A DNA stretch of 64,000 nt from Cannabis sativa (lineage: Eukaryota > Streptophyta > Magnoliopsida > Rosales > Cannabaceae): positions 23,061,501 to 23,125,500 of the forward strand of contig NC_083609.1 of assembly GCF_029168945.1 (NCBI RefSeq), written 5' to 3'. The translations under genes were made by a program, and so were the position numbers. This document shows positions 49,026-60,144 of the stretch, piece after piece. The notes beneath the pieces are model-generated. The model had not been told where the DNA came from, searched no databases, and saw only the letters and a list, made by a program, of their open reading frames with translations. The number at the start of each line of letters is the position of its first letter. Within the stretch, counting starts at the first letter, position 1.

Positions 49026-49526
49026 TAGGGATGGCAATTATACCCGCGGGTACCGGGGTAGACTTTCGGGGGCGGGGCGGGTATGGGTTTAAAGATTCAT
49101 ACCCGAGTTGGAAACGGGGCAAGGGCGGGGGAATAGATACCCGTCCCGAACCCGCCTCGATATGATATATGTATATATTTAAATTTTAAAATCATAACTA
49201 CTACAATTAAAATAATTTCATGCTTTAGGCTTTTTATTGATTATTCCTTTTTTTTTACTATACACACTATTCCACTTAAGTTTATTGTTTTACTAAGTTT
49301 TTTTAATTATTTTTGTTAATTCTCTTTAAGACAGCATTTTTTTTCAAAAATATATATGTAATGGGTACCCGATGGGGATCCTTCCCCCCGTCGAGTAATA
49401 CCCGCCCCGCCCCGCCCCCGCTTTAATTTAAACGGGTATTGGGACAGGTATGGGGGTGAATTTAAGAAGCGGGTATGGGGGTGGGGGAGCGATTCCCGCA
49501 CCCGCCCCGCCCCGTTTACATCCCTA
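49026..49526. mobile_element. Non-autonomous hAT-type MITE with GC-rich arms, 501 bp
   Basis: The ends TAGGGATGGCAATTATACCC and (reverse complement) TAGGGATGTAAACGGGGCGG are inverted repeats with an 8-bp perfect duplication. The arms (49040-49150 and 49355-49520) are rich in 'gcggggcggg', 'gggta' and their complements, around an AT-rich centre. It inserted in the reverse-transcriptase region of the LINE. No coding content. Confidence 0.9.
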
Positions 49527-51339
49527 ATCACAGCATTGGTTTGAAGCTTCACATAGTAGTAAAGAGTCCTCAGCAAAGAGTATGTGTGATATAGAAGGAG
49601 CATGTCTGTTGATATTAAAACCCCTTAACAAATTACAATTTTCAACATATTGTAATAATCTTGATAATCCTTCTGTTATGATGAGAAATAAAAAGGGGGA
49701 TAAAGGATCACCTTGTCTTAAGCCACGCTGGGAAATAACTTGACCTTGGGGTTGTCCATTAATGAGAAACTTGTAGTATACTGTCATGACACAATGCATA
49801 ATAAGAGCAACCAATTTATGATGAAATCTAACCTTTCCAACATTGCTTCCAAAAAAGACCATTTCACACGATCATAAGCTTTTGCCATATCTAATTTCAT
49901 TATCACATAACCTTTTTTCTCGGTTGTCTTGTTTCTAAAAGTTTAAAATTAATTCAAAAGCCACCAAAATATTATCACTGATTAGCCTATTAGCAACAAA
50001 AGCACTTTGTTGAGGTGAGATGAGACTTGGGAATAATCTTTTCATCCGTTGCACAATCACTTTTGACACCATTTTATAAATAACATTACATAGGCTAATA
50101 GGTCAAAAATGTGAAGGAAGTGTTGGTGAAGAACGCTTTGGAATCAATGTAATTAAAGTTGAATTAACCTTGTTGATGTGTGAAGGATTATTAAGCATTG
50201 TTAAGACAGCTTGTGTGACAGAAGTTCCAATAATATTCCAGTGTTGTTTGTAGAACATCTCAGACATACCATCTTCTCCAAGACTCTTCTCACCAGCAAT
50301 AACATTTAAAGCTTGAAAACTTCATTCGATGTGAAAGGGGCCAACAATGTCATATTCATTTCTTCAGAGACAAGTTTCGGACCATAATTGGTGATTCTCT
50401 GTATATGCTCCATGGTTGGATATATGGATGTGAATAACTCTTGATAGTACTCTAAAACAGTGAAAGAGATTTGGTCTTGTTTAGTATGCCATACATTTTG
50501 TTTATCAAAAAGTCCCAATATTCGGTTCCCCTTTTTCCTAACAGATGCCCTTTTATGGAAAAATTTTGTATTGTTATCCCCTTCCTGTAGCCACTAGACT
50601 CGACTTCTCTGCCTCCATAAAATTTCTTCTTTTTCAAGTAAATCTTCCACTTTACGTTCTAGATTATTACTGTATTCTTTAGACACTCTTGTGGGTTGAA
50701 ACTAAGCTTTTGAAAGAGTCTTTTCTTCTATTCTAATTTGTTTATGAAAATCACCATACTTGCTTCGATGCCATCGAGATAAATACTCTGAGCATTGTTG
50801 GATATTATCTATTACGTTGTCTAAATCTTCCATGGACGTTGCCCTTCCAATTTGATACAATGATCTGTGTCACCTCATCATCATTATTCCACAAAGCTTC
50901 ATACATAAACCTCATTCTTTTTTTGTTGTATCCTGTGTAACCGTAAGATTCAAATAGATAGATAAAACCCTATGATCTGAACCAAAAAATTCCAAATGCT
51001 TCAAAGTAGCAGAAAGAAATAATCTATCCCACTCATCATTTTGAAAAACATAGTCCAATCTTTCTAAAACTAGCCCTCCAATTTGGTGTTTATTAGTCCA
51101 TGTGAGTCTTGGACCAGTAAAGTCTATCTGTTGTAAATTACAAAAGTTCATACAATTATGAAAAGCTGTAATTGATGATCCCTGTCTATTCAGTCCCCCA
51201 ACTTTGTTAGCATCTAAAATTTTTTATTAAAATCACCCATAACAATCCAGGCACGTCGTGGCGAAGCACTCAAAATTTCTAACATCCTCCATGAATGTTG
51301 TTTATTAATCGCTTGTGGTGCCCCATAAAAACCAGTTAG

Positions 51340-53248
51340 TGTTGGGTTTTGTGCCCTAAATAAAACCCATTACAATCTGATTATTTATCAATTTAAGTGA
51401 TTTATGTTAACATGTATTTTTTATGTTTATGGTTTAATAAATATGCACAAAATCAGTTAAGTCCAGAATATATATTTATTCACAATTACAGTATTGTCAA
51501 CACAGTGGAATGTCATTGTGATTATATGATTCAAAAGACTAAGTCTCTGTTCATCAGTGTTTTGGATTTACACCGATGTAATAATCAGCGATGAAGTATA
51601 CTTACACTTGGAGTAAGTGTTATGTTCTTTCCAGGACATTGGTAAAGTATACTAGTTTCGAATGTATGGAGTATACAGTGGACTGGACCGATATTGAACT
51701 CGGTCAAGATATTATAAACTTACCGTTGTATCTTTTCAAGTCAATATCAGTAGTTGATCTTAGATTAAAAGAATCTAAATCCTGATATGCTTAGGCTCAA
51801 TCTCAGGAGTGCTATTCATGTTCTTTGATTTATTAGTTAAGCCTACTTTTAGGTCAGGGTGATACGTATATTTTGGGAACATGATAGTATGACTGAGTGG
51901 GAGCGTTGAACATAAATATGGAATCTATAGCTTCTACAGGTGTATAGAAGTCAAGTGATGATTCCTTTCGAGCTTAGTTAAATAGAAGTAAATGGATGAG
52001 CTCTTGTTTCAGTGACTATATCTTAGATCACTAAAACATCATTTACAGGTAGCTAAGTGTTTTAAGGAGCCAAATACATTGAGGGGTGGAAACGGTAAAT
52101 TTATCCCATCTCGATGTAAATCATCTATATAGAGGATCTTTGATCACATTAAGATTATAACAATGGTTAAATGAGATAGCATATCTATATCGTGGAACAT
52201 ATAGGATGTTCTATATAAGTCTGAGAGTGCAATTCCAAAATCTAAGAGTGGATTCAACAAGGAATTAATAAGTTAGGGATTTACTTGGTAAATTCGGTTT
52301 AACTTATTGGAAGCTCAGCAATATAGATCCATGGTCCCCATTCTAGTTGAGACCATACTGTTTGTAAGACTCAATAATTGATTTATGATTAATCAATTAT
52401 AATTCTAAAAGTTAGACTATGTCTAATTTGTGAATTTTCACTAAGCAGGGAAGAAATTGTAAAGAAAAGAGATTCTAAGTTTATTTATTAATTAAGAGAC
52501 TCTATATGTCTAATTAATAATTATACTAAATGACAATATTATTTAATAATCTATTTTAGTTATTAAATAATTAGTTTTGGCATTTAAATGGTTAGAATTG
52601 GAAAATTTGCATTTTTGGGAAAATAGAAATAAAATTGTGGAAACTGCAAAATCCAAGTAAGGTCCATCACACCTATGGCCGGCCACTTATTTGTGTTTCC
52701 CAATTATTATTTTCAATTTTTGATTGCCAAATAATTACTAAGCCAAACCTAGCAGCTATCTATAAAAGGAAAGTGGTGGCTCACACCAAATAAGCCAATT
52801 AAGCAATTACTCTGTAAATCAGGAAACCGCCTATTTCAGAAAGTTGAGCTTCCTTATTCTCTATATATAGCCGCCCACTCTCTTCCTCTTGTATGTTTGA
52901 ACCATACACGAAATCAACACAAGAAAGAGAGATGCAATTTCGAAACACTTAGTGAGAGAGTAGTGCCCACACACAGCAAACAGTACCTCAATCATAGATT
53001 GGAAGACTGTGAAGGATCACATCCAACTGAAGGACATTCGGGCTCAGATCTTGATTATACTCTGCAACAGAAAGGAACCAAGGGTTAGAGATCTGAGTGG
53101 AAGGAGACATATTATTCTGCTGCCATCAATGTAAGGTTTTCTTAACTTTATATGTGTTTTCTTTTTATCGTTTTAGAAGATCATATTTAGGTTGTTAATC
53201 AACATACTTGTGAGTAGATCTAAGATACTCGTAAAATAAATTCCAACA
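51340..53248 (+). repeat. Solo LTR of Copia family A, 1.9 kb, opposite orientation
   Basis: It begins TGTTGGGTTTTGTGCCCTAA and ends TAAATTCCAACA, the reverse complement of the other family A LTRs over its whole length. Flanks are GTTAG (51335-51339) and GCTAG (53249-53253), a 5-bp duplication with one change. No internal sequence adjoins it, and LINE endonuclease sequence continues on both sides, so it is a solo LTR left by LTR-LTR recombination. TATA box: CTATAAAAGG near 52760. Confidence 0.88.
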
Positions 53249-53552
53249 GCTAGATACCAAGATTTTAATTCAGACCTTACAAAGAAATCAATGTGACAGA
53301 CATTAGACGATAAAATTGTTATAATAAAAGGTTGTTTCCAAAGAAGTAAGAGACCCCCCTGTTCTGACCCTTGGCACCTCAAAACCTTCAGAGAAACCCA
53401 ATGATTTCTTAAAAATATTCCATTCGATCTGGTTTAAGATGACTTTTCGAAACAAAAAGCACATCAGCGAGGTGTTGTCATAGTAAGTTTTTAAGTTGTC
53501 TTGTTTTTCCTTCGTTACCCAGTCCACGTGCATTCCAAGAAAGGATGCTCAT

Positions 53553-54191
53553 AGTGTATCAACCCAAATTCTAGATCTAATAATTAAGACTAGCATGAAT
53601 GATTGAATGGTGTTATTAACTTTTTATATTACTTTATTGAACAATGAATATTTAACAATTTTGAAAAGGATAAGAACGTCAGTAAATTAGGAATAAATGA
53701 GTAGTTATAACACTGATTTTATATTTTAAATTTTAAATTACTTGGACACTTGTTGATACTGTATTAAGCCATGTATTTGAGAGTTATTTTATATACTTTT
53801 ATAATATTCAAAAGTGAACTTTCGTTTATTCTTTAAAAAATTAACATTCATTATATTTTCTTTTCGTAACTACCTTTGAAATAATTGAATCAATATATGA
53901 TTTATATGTTACCAAAAAAGGCTAAAATTAACAAAAGCAAAAAAATTTATAATAAAATAAGCCACGTAATATAGATTTTTACAATATAAAGAAAACATTA
54001 TATAGCCTATTAACACAAAATCAAAGAGAACTTAATCTTGCCACATGGCCTTTTCTTACATTAAAAGGAAGCAAAACAAATACACCACAATGAAATCTAT
54101 ACTATAAGGACAGCTAATTAACATACAATTAAATAAAATTAAAGTAAGACATTGTAAAATTCTAAATTCATTGTTACTTTATTAACTCAGC
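53553..54191. other. Spacer between LINE ORF1 and ORF2
   Basis: About 640 bp of AT-rich non-coding sequence between the ORF1 stop (54192) and the ORF2 ATG (53552). It is longer than usual for a plant LINE and may hide another old insertion, but no ends are recognisable. Confidence 0.4.
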
Positions 54192-55015
54192 CTATTTAGT
54201 ACCCTTCTTCTTAATCTCCATAATGGTAGGGTTATTAACCACTTTGTTAGCCTCCATGTTTTGCAAAATATCATCTTCCTTAGATGGTGTAACCTTCATA
54301 CTTTTCATTGAGTTTGCAGATGGACCTTCCATTGGCCCTTTTCCATCACTTTTAGATACTGGAGGGATAGGTATAGTCTTAGATAAATGGAAAATATGTG
54401 ATCCTTCCAGAGTAGGACTAATTAATGAATCTGTAGTAGCAGGTTCAGTAGGAGCACCATAGATAATTTGAGTCTTTTCAATTGGCAGGGTTACTTGACT
54501 TTTCTCACTTAAAAATCTTGTACCTTTATTTATAGTTTGACTAACACATGTATAAAACTTATACCAATCATTTGGAGCCCTGAGCTTTTGACCATCATAT
54601 GTTTATTTTGGTTGAATTCCATTTTCGAATAGTATATTATGGGAAGCACAAAACTTTTTGGTATGTCATATGCATCCACAGTAGAAACAAAAATCAGTAA
54701 GTTTTTCATATTGAAAATCAACATCAAAAGCAGGTCCTTCAAGTGAAAAGGAAAGGGTCATTCCCCTAAGTATAGGTTGATTAATATCTAATAGGACTCG
54801 AATACGCATGAAATGACCCCAATTATTAGCTAGAGAATTATTATCAACCTTTATAAATTTTCCCAGTAAATTTCCAAAAAAACGTGCAGTTGATTCATTC
54901 ATACCTTTGAAAGGGACTCGAAGTACTCTTACCCAGAAAGGAGTAGTAAAAGATGAAGGGTCAATATAAGACAAACCATCAGTCCTTTGTAGAAGAAGGA
55001 GGTCTCTTTCGAAAT
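54192..55015 (-). pseudogene. LINE ORF1 fragment (DUF4283-like with zinc knuckle), 5'-truncated
   Basis: The minus strand reads a Phe-Trp-Val-Arg-Val segment, then ATPase-free DUF4283-type sequence (RIRVLLDINQPILRGMTLSF), then YEKLTDFCFYCGCI, the start of a CCHC-type knuckle. A frame change near 54665 is followed by an acidic/Ser-Pro-rich C-terminal part that ends in KKKGTK and a stop at 54192. The N-terminal part of DUF4283 is missing at the target duplication, as expected from incomplete reverse transcription. ORF1 proteins bind LINE RNA. Confidence 0.75.
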
Positions 55016-55021
55016 TCTATG

Positions 55022-55036
55022 TATGCTAATCTATTT
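55022..55036. repeat. Target-site duplication of the LINE, right copy
   Basis: TATGCTAATCTATTT, identical to 40353-40367. Confidence 0.85.
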
Positions 55037-55044
55037 TTTATCAT

Positions 55045-55789
55045 GTAAAATATGCTACAATTAAATTTTTCTCCAATTTTACTTCTAAAAAATTAAAAAA
55101 ACCAACACTGACCAAACTTCTCATCTCTCTCTCTCTAGGAAACTCACACCATACACACAGCACACTACCAATCGGATCACCCGTCGTCGGAGCTACTATC
55201 GTTCGGCCACCTTACATAATGGTGGAGTTGGTTGGACAACCTTGAAACTAAAGCTTTTAGAAAGAAATTCCTTCAAAAAATAATGAGTATGTAATTTCTT
55301 TAGTAATTACTATTGAATTTAGTTGTATTTAGGTTGATATGAATAGATCTACACATATCCTTATTTTTATGTACCATTTTTTTCACTGAAACACGAACTG
55401 TAGTGATTTTGTATTTTCTAGATTTTTTTGCAAGTTTAGCAATCTTTACCGATGTTGTTAGCAACATTTAGCAATAAAAGAGTATGTTGGAGGTTAGAGA
55501 TAAAGTTTAACAATATGTGACGATGTGTCGCAATGTATGTTGCGGCACACTATAGCTTTATATTTTTTTGACAATTTTTGTCATCTATATCGATGTTGTT
55601 TGCGATGTTTATCGATATATTTAGATAGTGTCTGGGGAAGTCCAAAATGACCTTTATCGACAAGCAGCGATCTGTCGTGATATAATTGTCGATATATTCC
55701 ACGATAAATTACGATGCTTTTCACAATATTTCTCGACATATGTTTGATCTGAATTAATTTTTTCCTCATTTTTGTTTGCAAATTCAACA
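55045..55789. other. Region before the MULE pseudogene
   Basis: A (CT)n run near 55124-55136 and a CG-richer patch (55165-55210) look like a promoter or leader. Later, repeated 'cgatgt' and 'tcgcaat' words appear. This may be the MULE's own 5' region; terminal inverted repeats were not found. Confidence 0.35.
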
Positions 55790-58320
55790 GTGTTTGTGGT
55801 TGTATTGCATGATGGGGCTTGGGCAATTGAAGATTTGAATTGAATATTCAATAACCCAAATAGTAAGATGTTAATGTTTGAGGTTGATACTACGTTACAA
55901 AAGATGCATGAAATTTTGTTTAAATAGTTGGATATATACCCTCTTGTGTATGAACTGAAAGTAGAGGTGTGTTACATGTACATGAAAGGCAATATGATAC
56001 CGCCAGAGATTTTAGCGAAAGATAGTCAAGTAAGAATGTCCTTAATAATGAAGGCAAAAATGAGTGTGGAGAACTTGCTGCCACTATTTGTGACTAAGGT
56101 TAAGAGGCATGCGATTTTGGGGCCTACTCCGCCAACTATCCCCCCAAGAAGTGTTGTTGGGAGTTTTGTCCCAGAAATAGATCTAGTGGTAGGTTTGAAT
56201 GAGCATGCCCCTACTAATATAGATGAGGATAGGGTTGACTATGTATTTGACCAATTTGATGAGTTTGATGCTCTCTTTTACAATAATGATCATGTGGTAA
56301 ATTTGAACGAGGATGGTGATATGGAGTTGCAAGTTGATGAAGCTATAAAGGTACCTACTTTGAGGTTAAAACTACCTCCACTACCTCCAAGGAACCAGAG
56401 GACAGAGCATTAAAGAAGAACCCCTCGTAGTGAAAATCACCAAACACCAGGCACTAGTAGCAGCCGGCTAGGTCCTCCTCGTAGTACTGTACCATCTAAT
56501 TTTGAAGTTTGTAAAAAATTCAAACATATTGTTTGGATAGGGGAAGACATAGAGGAAAATAATGTTTATACAACTTCTCTTAGTTGTACACCTTTAGGGG
56601 AAATACATGTTGGCAAATTGTACACAAACATGACTGAATTGAAAAATGTTGTGAGAAGGTTTGCATTGAAAATAAATTTTGAGTTCATGGTGAAGAAGTC
56701 TGGCACCGATGTTTTTTTACACAACTTATTGCAGGGATTCATATTGCAAATGGAGGGTGAGGGGGAGGAAAAAGGCACGTTGTGACATGTTTGAGGTCAC
56801 TGTATTCCACAACAAACACGCATGTAGCCTGGATTCTAGACATGCTGATAACCGTCAAGCAGCACCGTGGGTTGTTGGCCACCTTATTAAGAATAAGTTC
56901 AGATCAGATGGAACTAAGTACAAGGCAAAAGACATACAGATGGATATGTTTGAGGACTATGACATCAAGATGAGTTATGAGAAGGCTTGGAGGTGCAGGG
57001 AGAAGGCACTTATGTATGCGAGGGGTACGCCAGCAGAAGTTTATAGTCAGCTACCTGGTTACTTGTACATGCTGGAACAAAAGAATATGGGTACTATTAC
57101 ATACATTGTCATAGAGGACAACAGGTTCAAGTATTATTTCTGGTCACAGGATGCTTGTAGGAGGGGATTTAAGTTTTTCCGTCATGTAATTAGTATTGAT
57201 GGCACGTTCTTGAAGACAGGGTAAGGGGGCACAATGTTAGTTGTTGTAGCATACGATGCAAACAACCAATTGTTTCCGATTGCCTTTGCAATTGTTGACA
57301 GTGAGAATCATGACTCTTGAAAGTATGTCTTGTAGAAGTTAAGGGAAGTGATTTGGGAGGTTAAAAACTTAGTGTTTGTATCGAATAGGCATTAAAGCAT
57401 TGAACATGTTGTCGAGGTTATTTTCCCCGAAGCATGCCACTGTGCATGCTATAAACATATTTATATGAATGTCACCTACAAGTTTAAGATGATGTATGTA
57501 ACATGCAAATATGGCTGGCCACTTACGCATTATCGAAGAGAGAATCTGATAGACATTTACAAGTGCTTCAACTAATAGATCCTGCCATTGTTGCTTATGT
57601 TGAGAGTCTAGAATTGGAAAAGTGGGCTCCTCCTTATTGTCCAGGAGACAGGTACAACATAAGGACAAACAACGCTGATGAAAGCCTTAATAATGTGACA
57701 AAAGAATTCTGGAAATATCCAATAACTACTCTAGTTGAATTCATAAGGTTCACACTGCAAAATTGGTTTGCTGACTGTCTCGAAAAGGTAAGTAAGTGCA
57801 CTACCCCTTTAGCAACTCATTTTGAGGAAGATTTAGTAAAGCAACACGAGGATGGTAGGTTTAGAAACGTCCTACGTAACTGTGCACATTTGTTTAACGT
57901 TGGTAGAGGTTCTGAGGGTGAGAAAGGTGGTGATGTGAACTTAGTTATGAAAACATGTACATGCGGCATGTTCCAATTGTTAAAAATTCCTTGTCCCCAT
58001 GCATGTGTCGCGGCAATTACTCAGAATGTCAGCCTGTACGCTTTGTCCTCCCTTTATTACACAAAAGAGGCGTGGAAGAATACTTACGATGCAACAATTA
58101 ATCTTGTCGGTGAGGAGGATGATTGGGTGCTTCTGGAACACATGCAGAACATGAGAGTCGGGGTACCAGTGGAGAAGATACCCGTAGGTTATCCAAGGAA
58201 GAACAATTTAGGAAGAGTACAGAGTAACCGATATCCATTTAACGGTGAAAAAGTTGTGGAACATCGCCATTGTTCAAACTGTGGTGGCTTGGGCCACAAC
58301 AAAGCTACATGAAAGGCCAG
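55790..58320 (+). pseudogene. Mutator-like (MULE) transposase pseudogene
   Basis: Successive plus-strand frames spell a MuDR-type transposase. The N-terminal PB1-like part (55790-56410, stop at 55925) is followed by an acidic/Pro-rich linker. A DNA-binding MuDR domain follows (56560-57000, with frame changes). The MULE catalytic core then starts at ISIDGTFLKTG, with a stop at 57224, another at 57318 and a break near 57350-57500; it continues through 57503-58312 with an NNADESLNNVTKE segment. A SWIM zinc finger lies at 57957-58005 (CTCGMFQLLKIPCPHAC), and a terminal CCHC knuckle (HCSNCGGLGHNKAT) has its last Cys replaced by a TGA stop at 58310. Several stops and shifts make it inactive. It would act in the nucleus on MULE terminal repeats. 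Confidence 0.85.
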
Positions 58321-58559
58321 GGTTTGACCATTATTTTAGTATTTTAATTGCATCCGTTAATAGTATGGTTTATGAACTCGATTTTAAAGTTTTTTTTACT
58401 TTTTGGGTACTTTTTAACGACATTAAAATTTTGAATTCTGAATTCTGAAATAATTTTGAATTCTGAAAGCTAATATTAAAATTCTCAAATATTTCTCAAT
58501 GCAATCGGTTATTGGCATATGAATGTGGATAGGTAAAAGATCTTTTAAGTCTTCTAATG

Positions 58560-59965
58560 CATTTGCAAAAAACAACCAAGTATTGATTATTTTGATACCT
58601 ATGCCCTTGTGACAAAATTTAACACAGTGTTGTTTGCAAGATAATCCAAGAATGCCACAAGGGGGAGAGCCTTTTAATGAAGCCTTAAAACTATTATTTG
58701 CTCTTGTTCTTGCTGCCATCAACAATTGACATTTACATCACATGGACATAAATAATGATTTTCTCCATGGTGAATTTCATGAGGATATTTACATGAAACT
58801 ACTTCAAGATTACACTCCCAAAGGAGTGATACGTAAGAATGCAATGCGTAAATTACAAAAAACCTCGCATGGTCTAAAATAAGCTTCAAGAGAGTGGCAT
58901 GTTAAACTAAGCACCACTCTCTTACGAAAGAATTTTATCCAATCCAAAAATGACCATTCTTTGTTTATCAGTTTCAAATCAAGTGTATTTCTTACTTTAC
59001 TAATCTATGTTGATGACATAATTGTTGCCACTAACAACACATCTGTCTAACAATCTTTTATATAAACTCTTGATGCTTACTTTAAGCTCAAGGATCGTGG
59101 TAGCTTTCATTTTCTTCTAGGACTTGAAATCGCTCGCTGCAACAAAGGAATATGTCTCACAAAGACCATTCACTACCCAGCTCCTACAAGATTATGGTTG
59201 TCTTGTTTCTAAATCGGTCTTTACACCTATGGAACAAAACATAAAACTCAACCAACGAGTTAAGGGACCCTCTTCCAAATCTTACTCGATACAGAAGTTT
59301 AATTGGCAAGCTCATATATCTCACCATCACTAGGCCAGACATCAAATTTTCCGTTAACAAATTGAGACAATACCTTCAATCCCCACGATAACCACATTTA
59401 CTTGCTACGACTAGAATCCTACAGCACTTAAAGAGTTTTCCAGGTCAAGGTCTCTTCTTTTATGCTTCTTAAGCTACAAAACTCTAGCTTCAACCTTTCG
59501 CAGATGCATGTTGGGGTGCCTGCATGGACACTCAAAGGTCAATATATGGCTATTGCGCCTTCTTAGGCCAATCTCTCATTTCATGGAAATGAAAGAAGCA
59601 CTAGACAGTGTCCTGATCATCAACTAAGATAGAATATCGTGTAATGGCAAATGTTACCTGTGAATTAACTTGGATCACTTCACTTCTCAATGATTTCATC
59701 ATCAATATCACTCTTCCATCCATTATGTTCTATGACAACTGTATTGTTATTCATATCTCAAAGAATCTTGTTTACCACAAAAAAAACAAAACATGTAGAG
59801 ATAACTCACACTGTTCGTGAGAAAATCACCAATGGTAGCTTGAAGATGAATCATATCTTCTCCAAAACCAACCTAGCTGACATACTCATTAGATCTTTAT
59901 TCCTTACTCACTTTCATGAGATCGTATCTAAGATGGGTGTTAAAAGTTTCTACACTCCATCTTGA
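58560..59965 (+). pseudogene. Copia pol remnant (RT and RNase H)
   Basis: Broken plus-strand frames follow Copia pol in order: RT palm with an MDINNDFLHGEFHEDIYMKL segment (58740-58800), the catalytic box IYVDDIIVATNN (near 59000), LKDRGSFHFLLGLEIAR (59090-59135), and after many stops the RNase H end with VEITHTVREKITNG and a final MGVKSFYTPS stop at 59965. Gag, protease and integrase are absent or unrecognisable. It is of a different Copia lineage from family A. Inactive. Confidence 0.8.
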
Positions 59966-60143
59966 GAGGGACTATTAAGTTAGTTATAATTAGTTCATCA
60001 ATTAGTGGCTAGGTGGTTAGACTTATTTTGTTATATCAACTTGTATATATAGGCCTCTCTCACCGGTATTCGATTTATTCAATCTTGATTCAATAAAGAT
60101 TCATCTTCTTTCTCTCTCTAAATTATAATTTGGTATCAGAGCC
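59966..60143 (+). repeat. Short LTR between polypurine tract and primer-binding site
   Basis: A polypurine tract (TTGAGAGGGAC, 59962-59972) is followed by about 160 bp containing a TATA-like TGTATATATAGG (60041-60052) and AATAAAG (near 60091), then TGGTATCAGAGCC (60132-60144), a canonical Copia primer-binding site. The LTR start has lost its TG. The order pol, PPT, LTR, PBS means that a second element copy once followed in tandem, or that this is a recombinant. Confidence 0.6.
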
Positions 60144-60144
60144 A

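Larger units (their letters stand above)
40423..53552 (-). pseudogene. LINE ORF2: endonuclease / reverse transcriptase / RNase H, split
   Basis: It starts at an ATG at 53552 with MSILSWNARGLG, the usual L1 endonuclease start. Endonuclease: 53552-53254, then after the solo LTR 51339-50900 (TGFYG, GDFN, WTN..ERLD and SDH motifs). Reverse transcriptase: about 50700-48700, with GLRQGDPLSPFLF and an active-site box read as FAED instead of FADD, split by the MITE at 49026. Connection and zf-RVT: 48360-48110 and 47520-47140 (YTIKSGYCLAMNS; Cys/His cluster in SRSCFYCGWQFDDVLHAIFLC). RNase H (RVT_3): 47139-46924 and 40855-40423 (LKLNVDGA start, VESDAE centre, AHKLARYAL end), split by the hAT element. 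Many stops and frameshifts: inactive. Confidence 0.85.
40368..55021 (-). mobile_element. 5'-truncated plant LINE (L1-type), dismembered by later insertions
   Basis: Reading leftward from 55021: an ORF1 fragment (DUF4283-like with CCHC knuckle), ORF2 with endonuclease, reverse transcriptase, zf-RVT and RNase H domains, then a short 3' end with AATAAAA on the minus strand near 40389-40395. A 15-bp direct repeat flanks the whole unit. Removing the hAT element, the MITE, the solo LTR and an unidentified insert of about 0.58 kb leaves about 5.6 kb, close to a normal plant LINE lacking its 5' end. All frames are broken. Confidence 0.85.

Noticed and set aside
60132..60144. Match to initiator Met tRNA considered as a tRNA gene
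   Set aside because: Only the 13-base primer-binding complement is present; no tRNA body follows.
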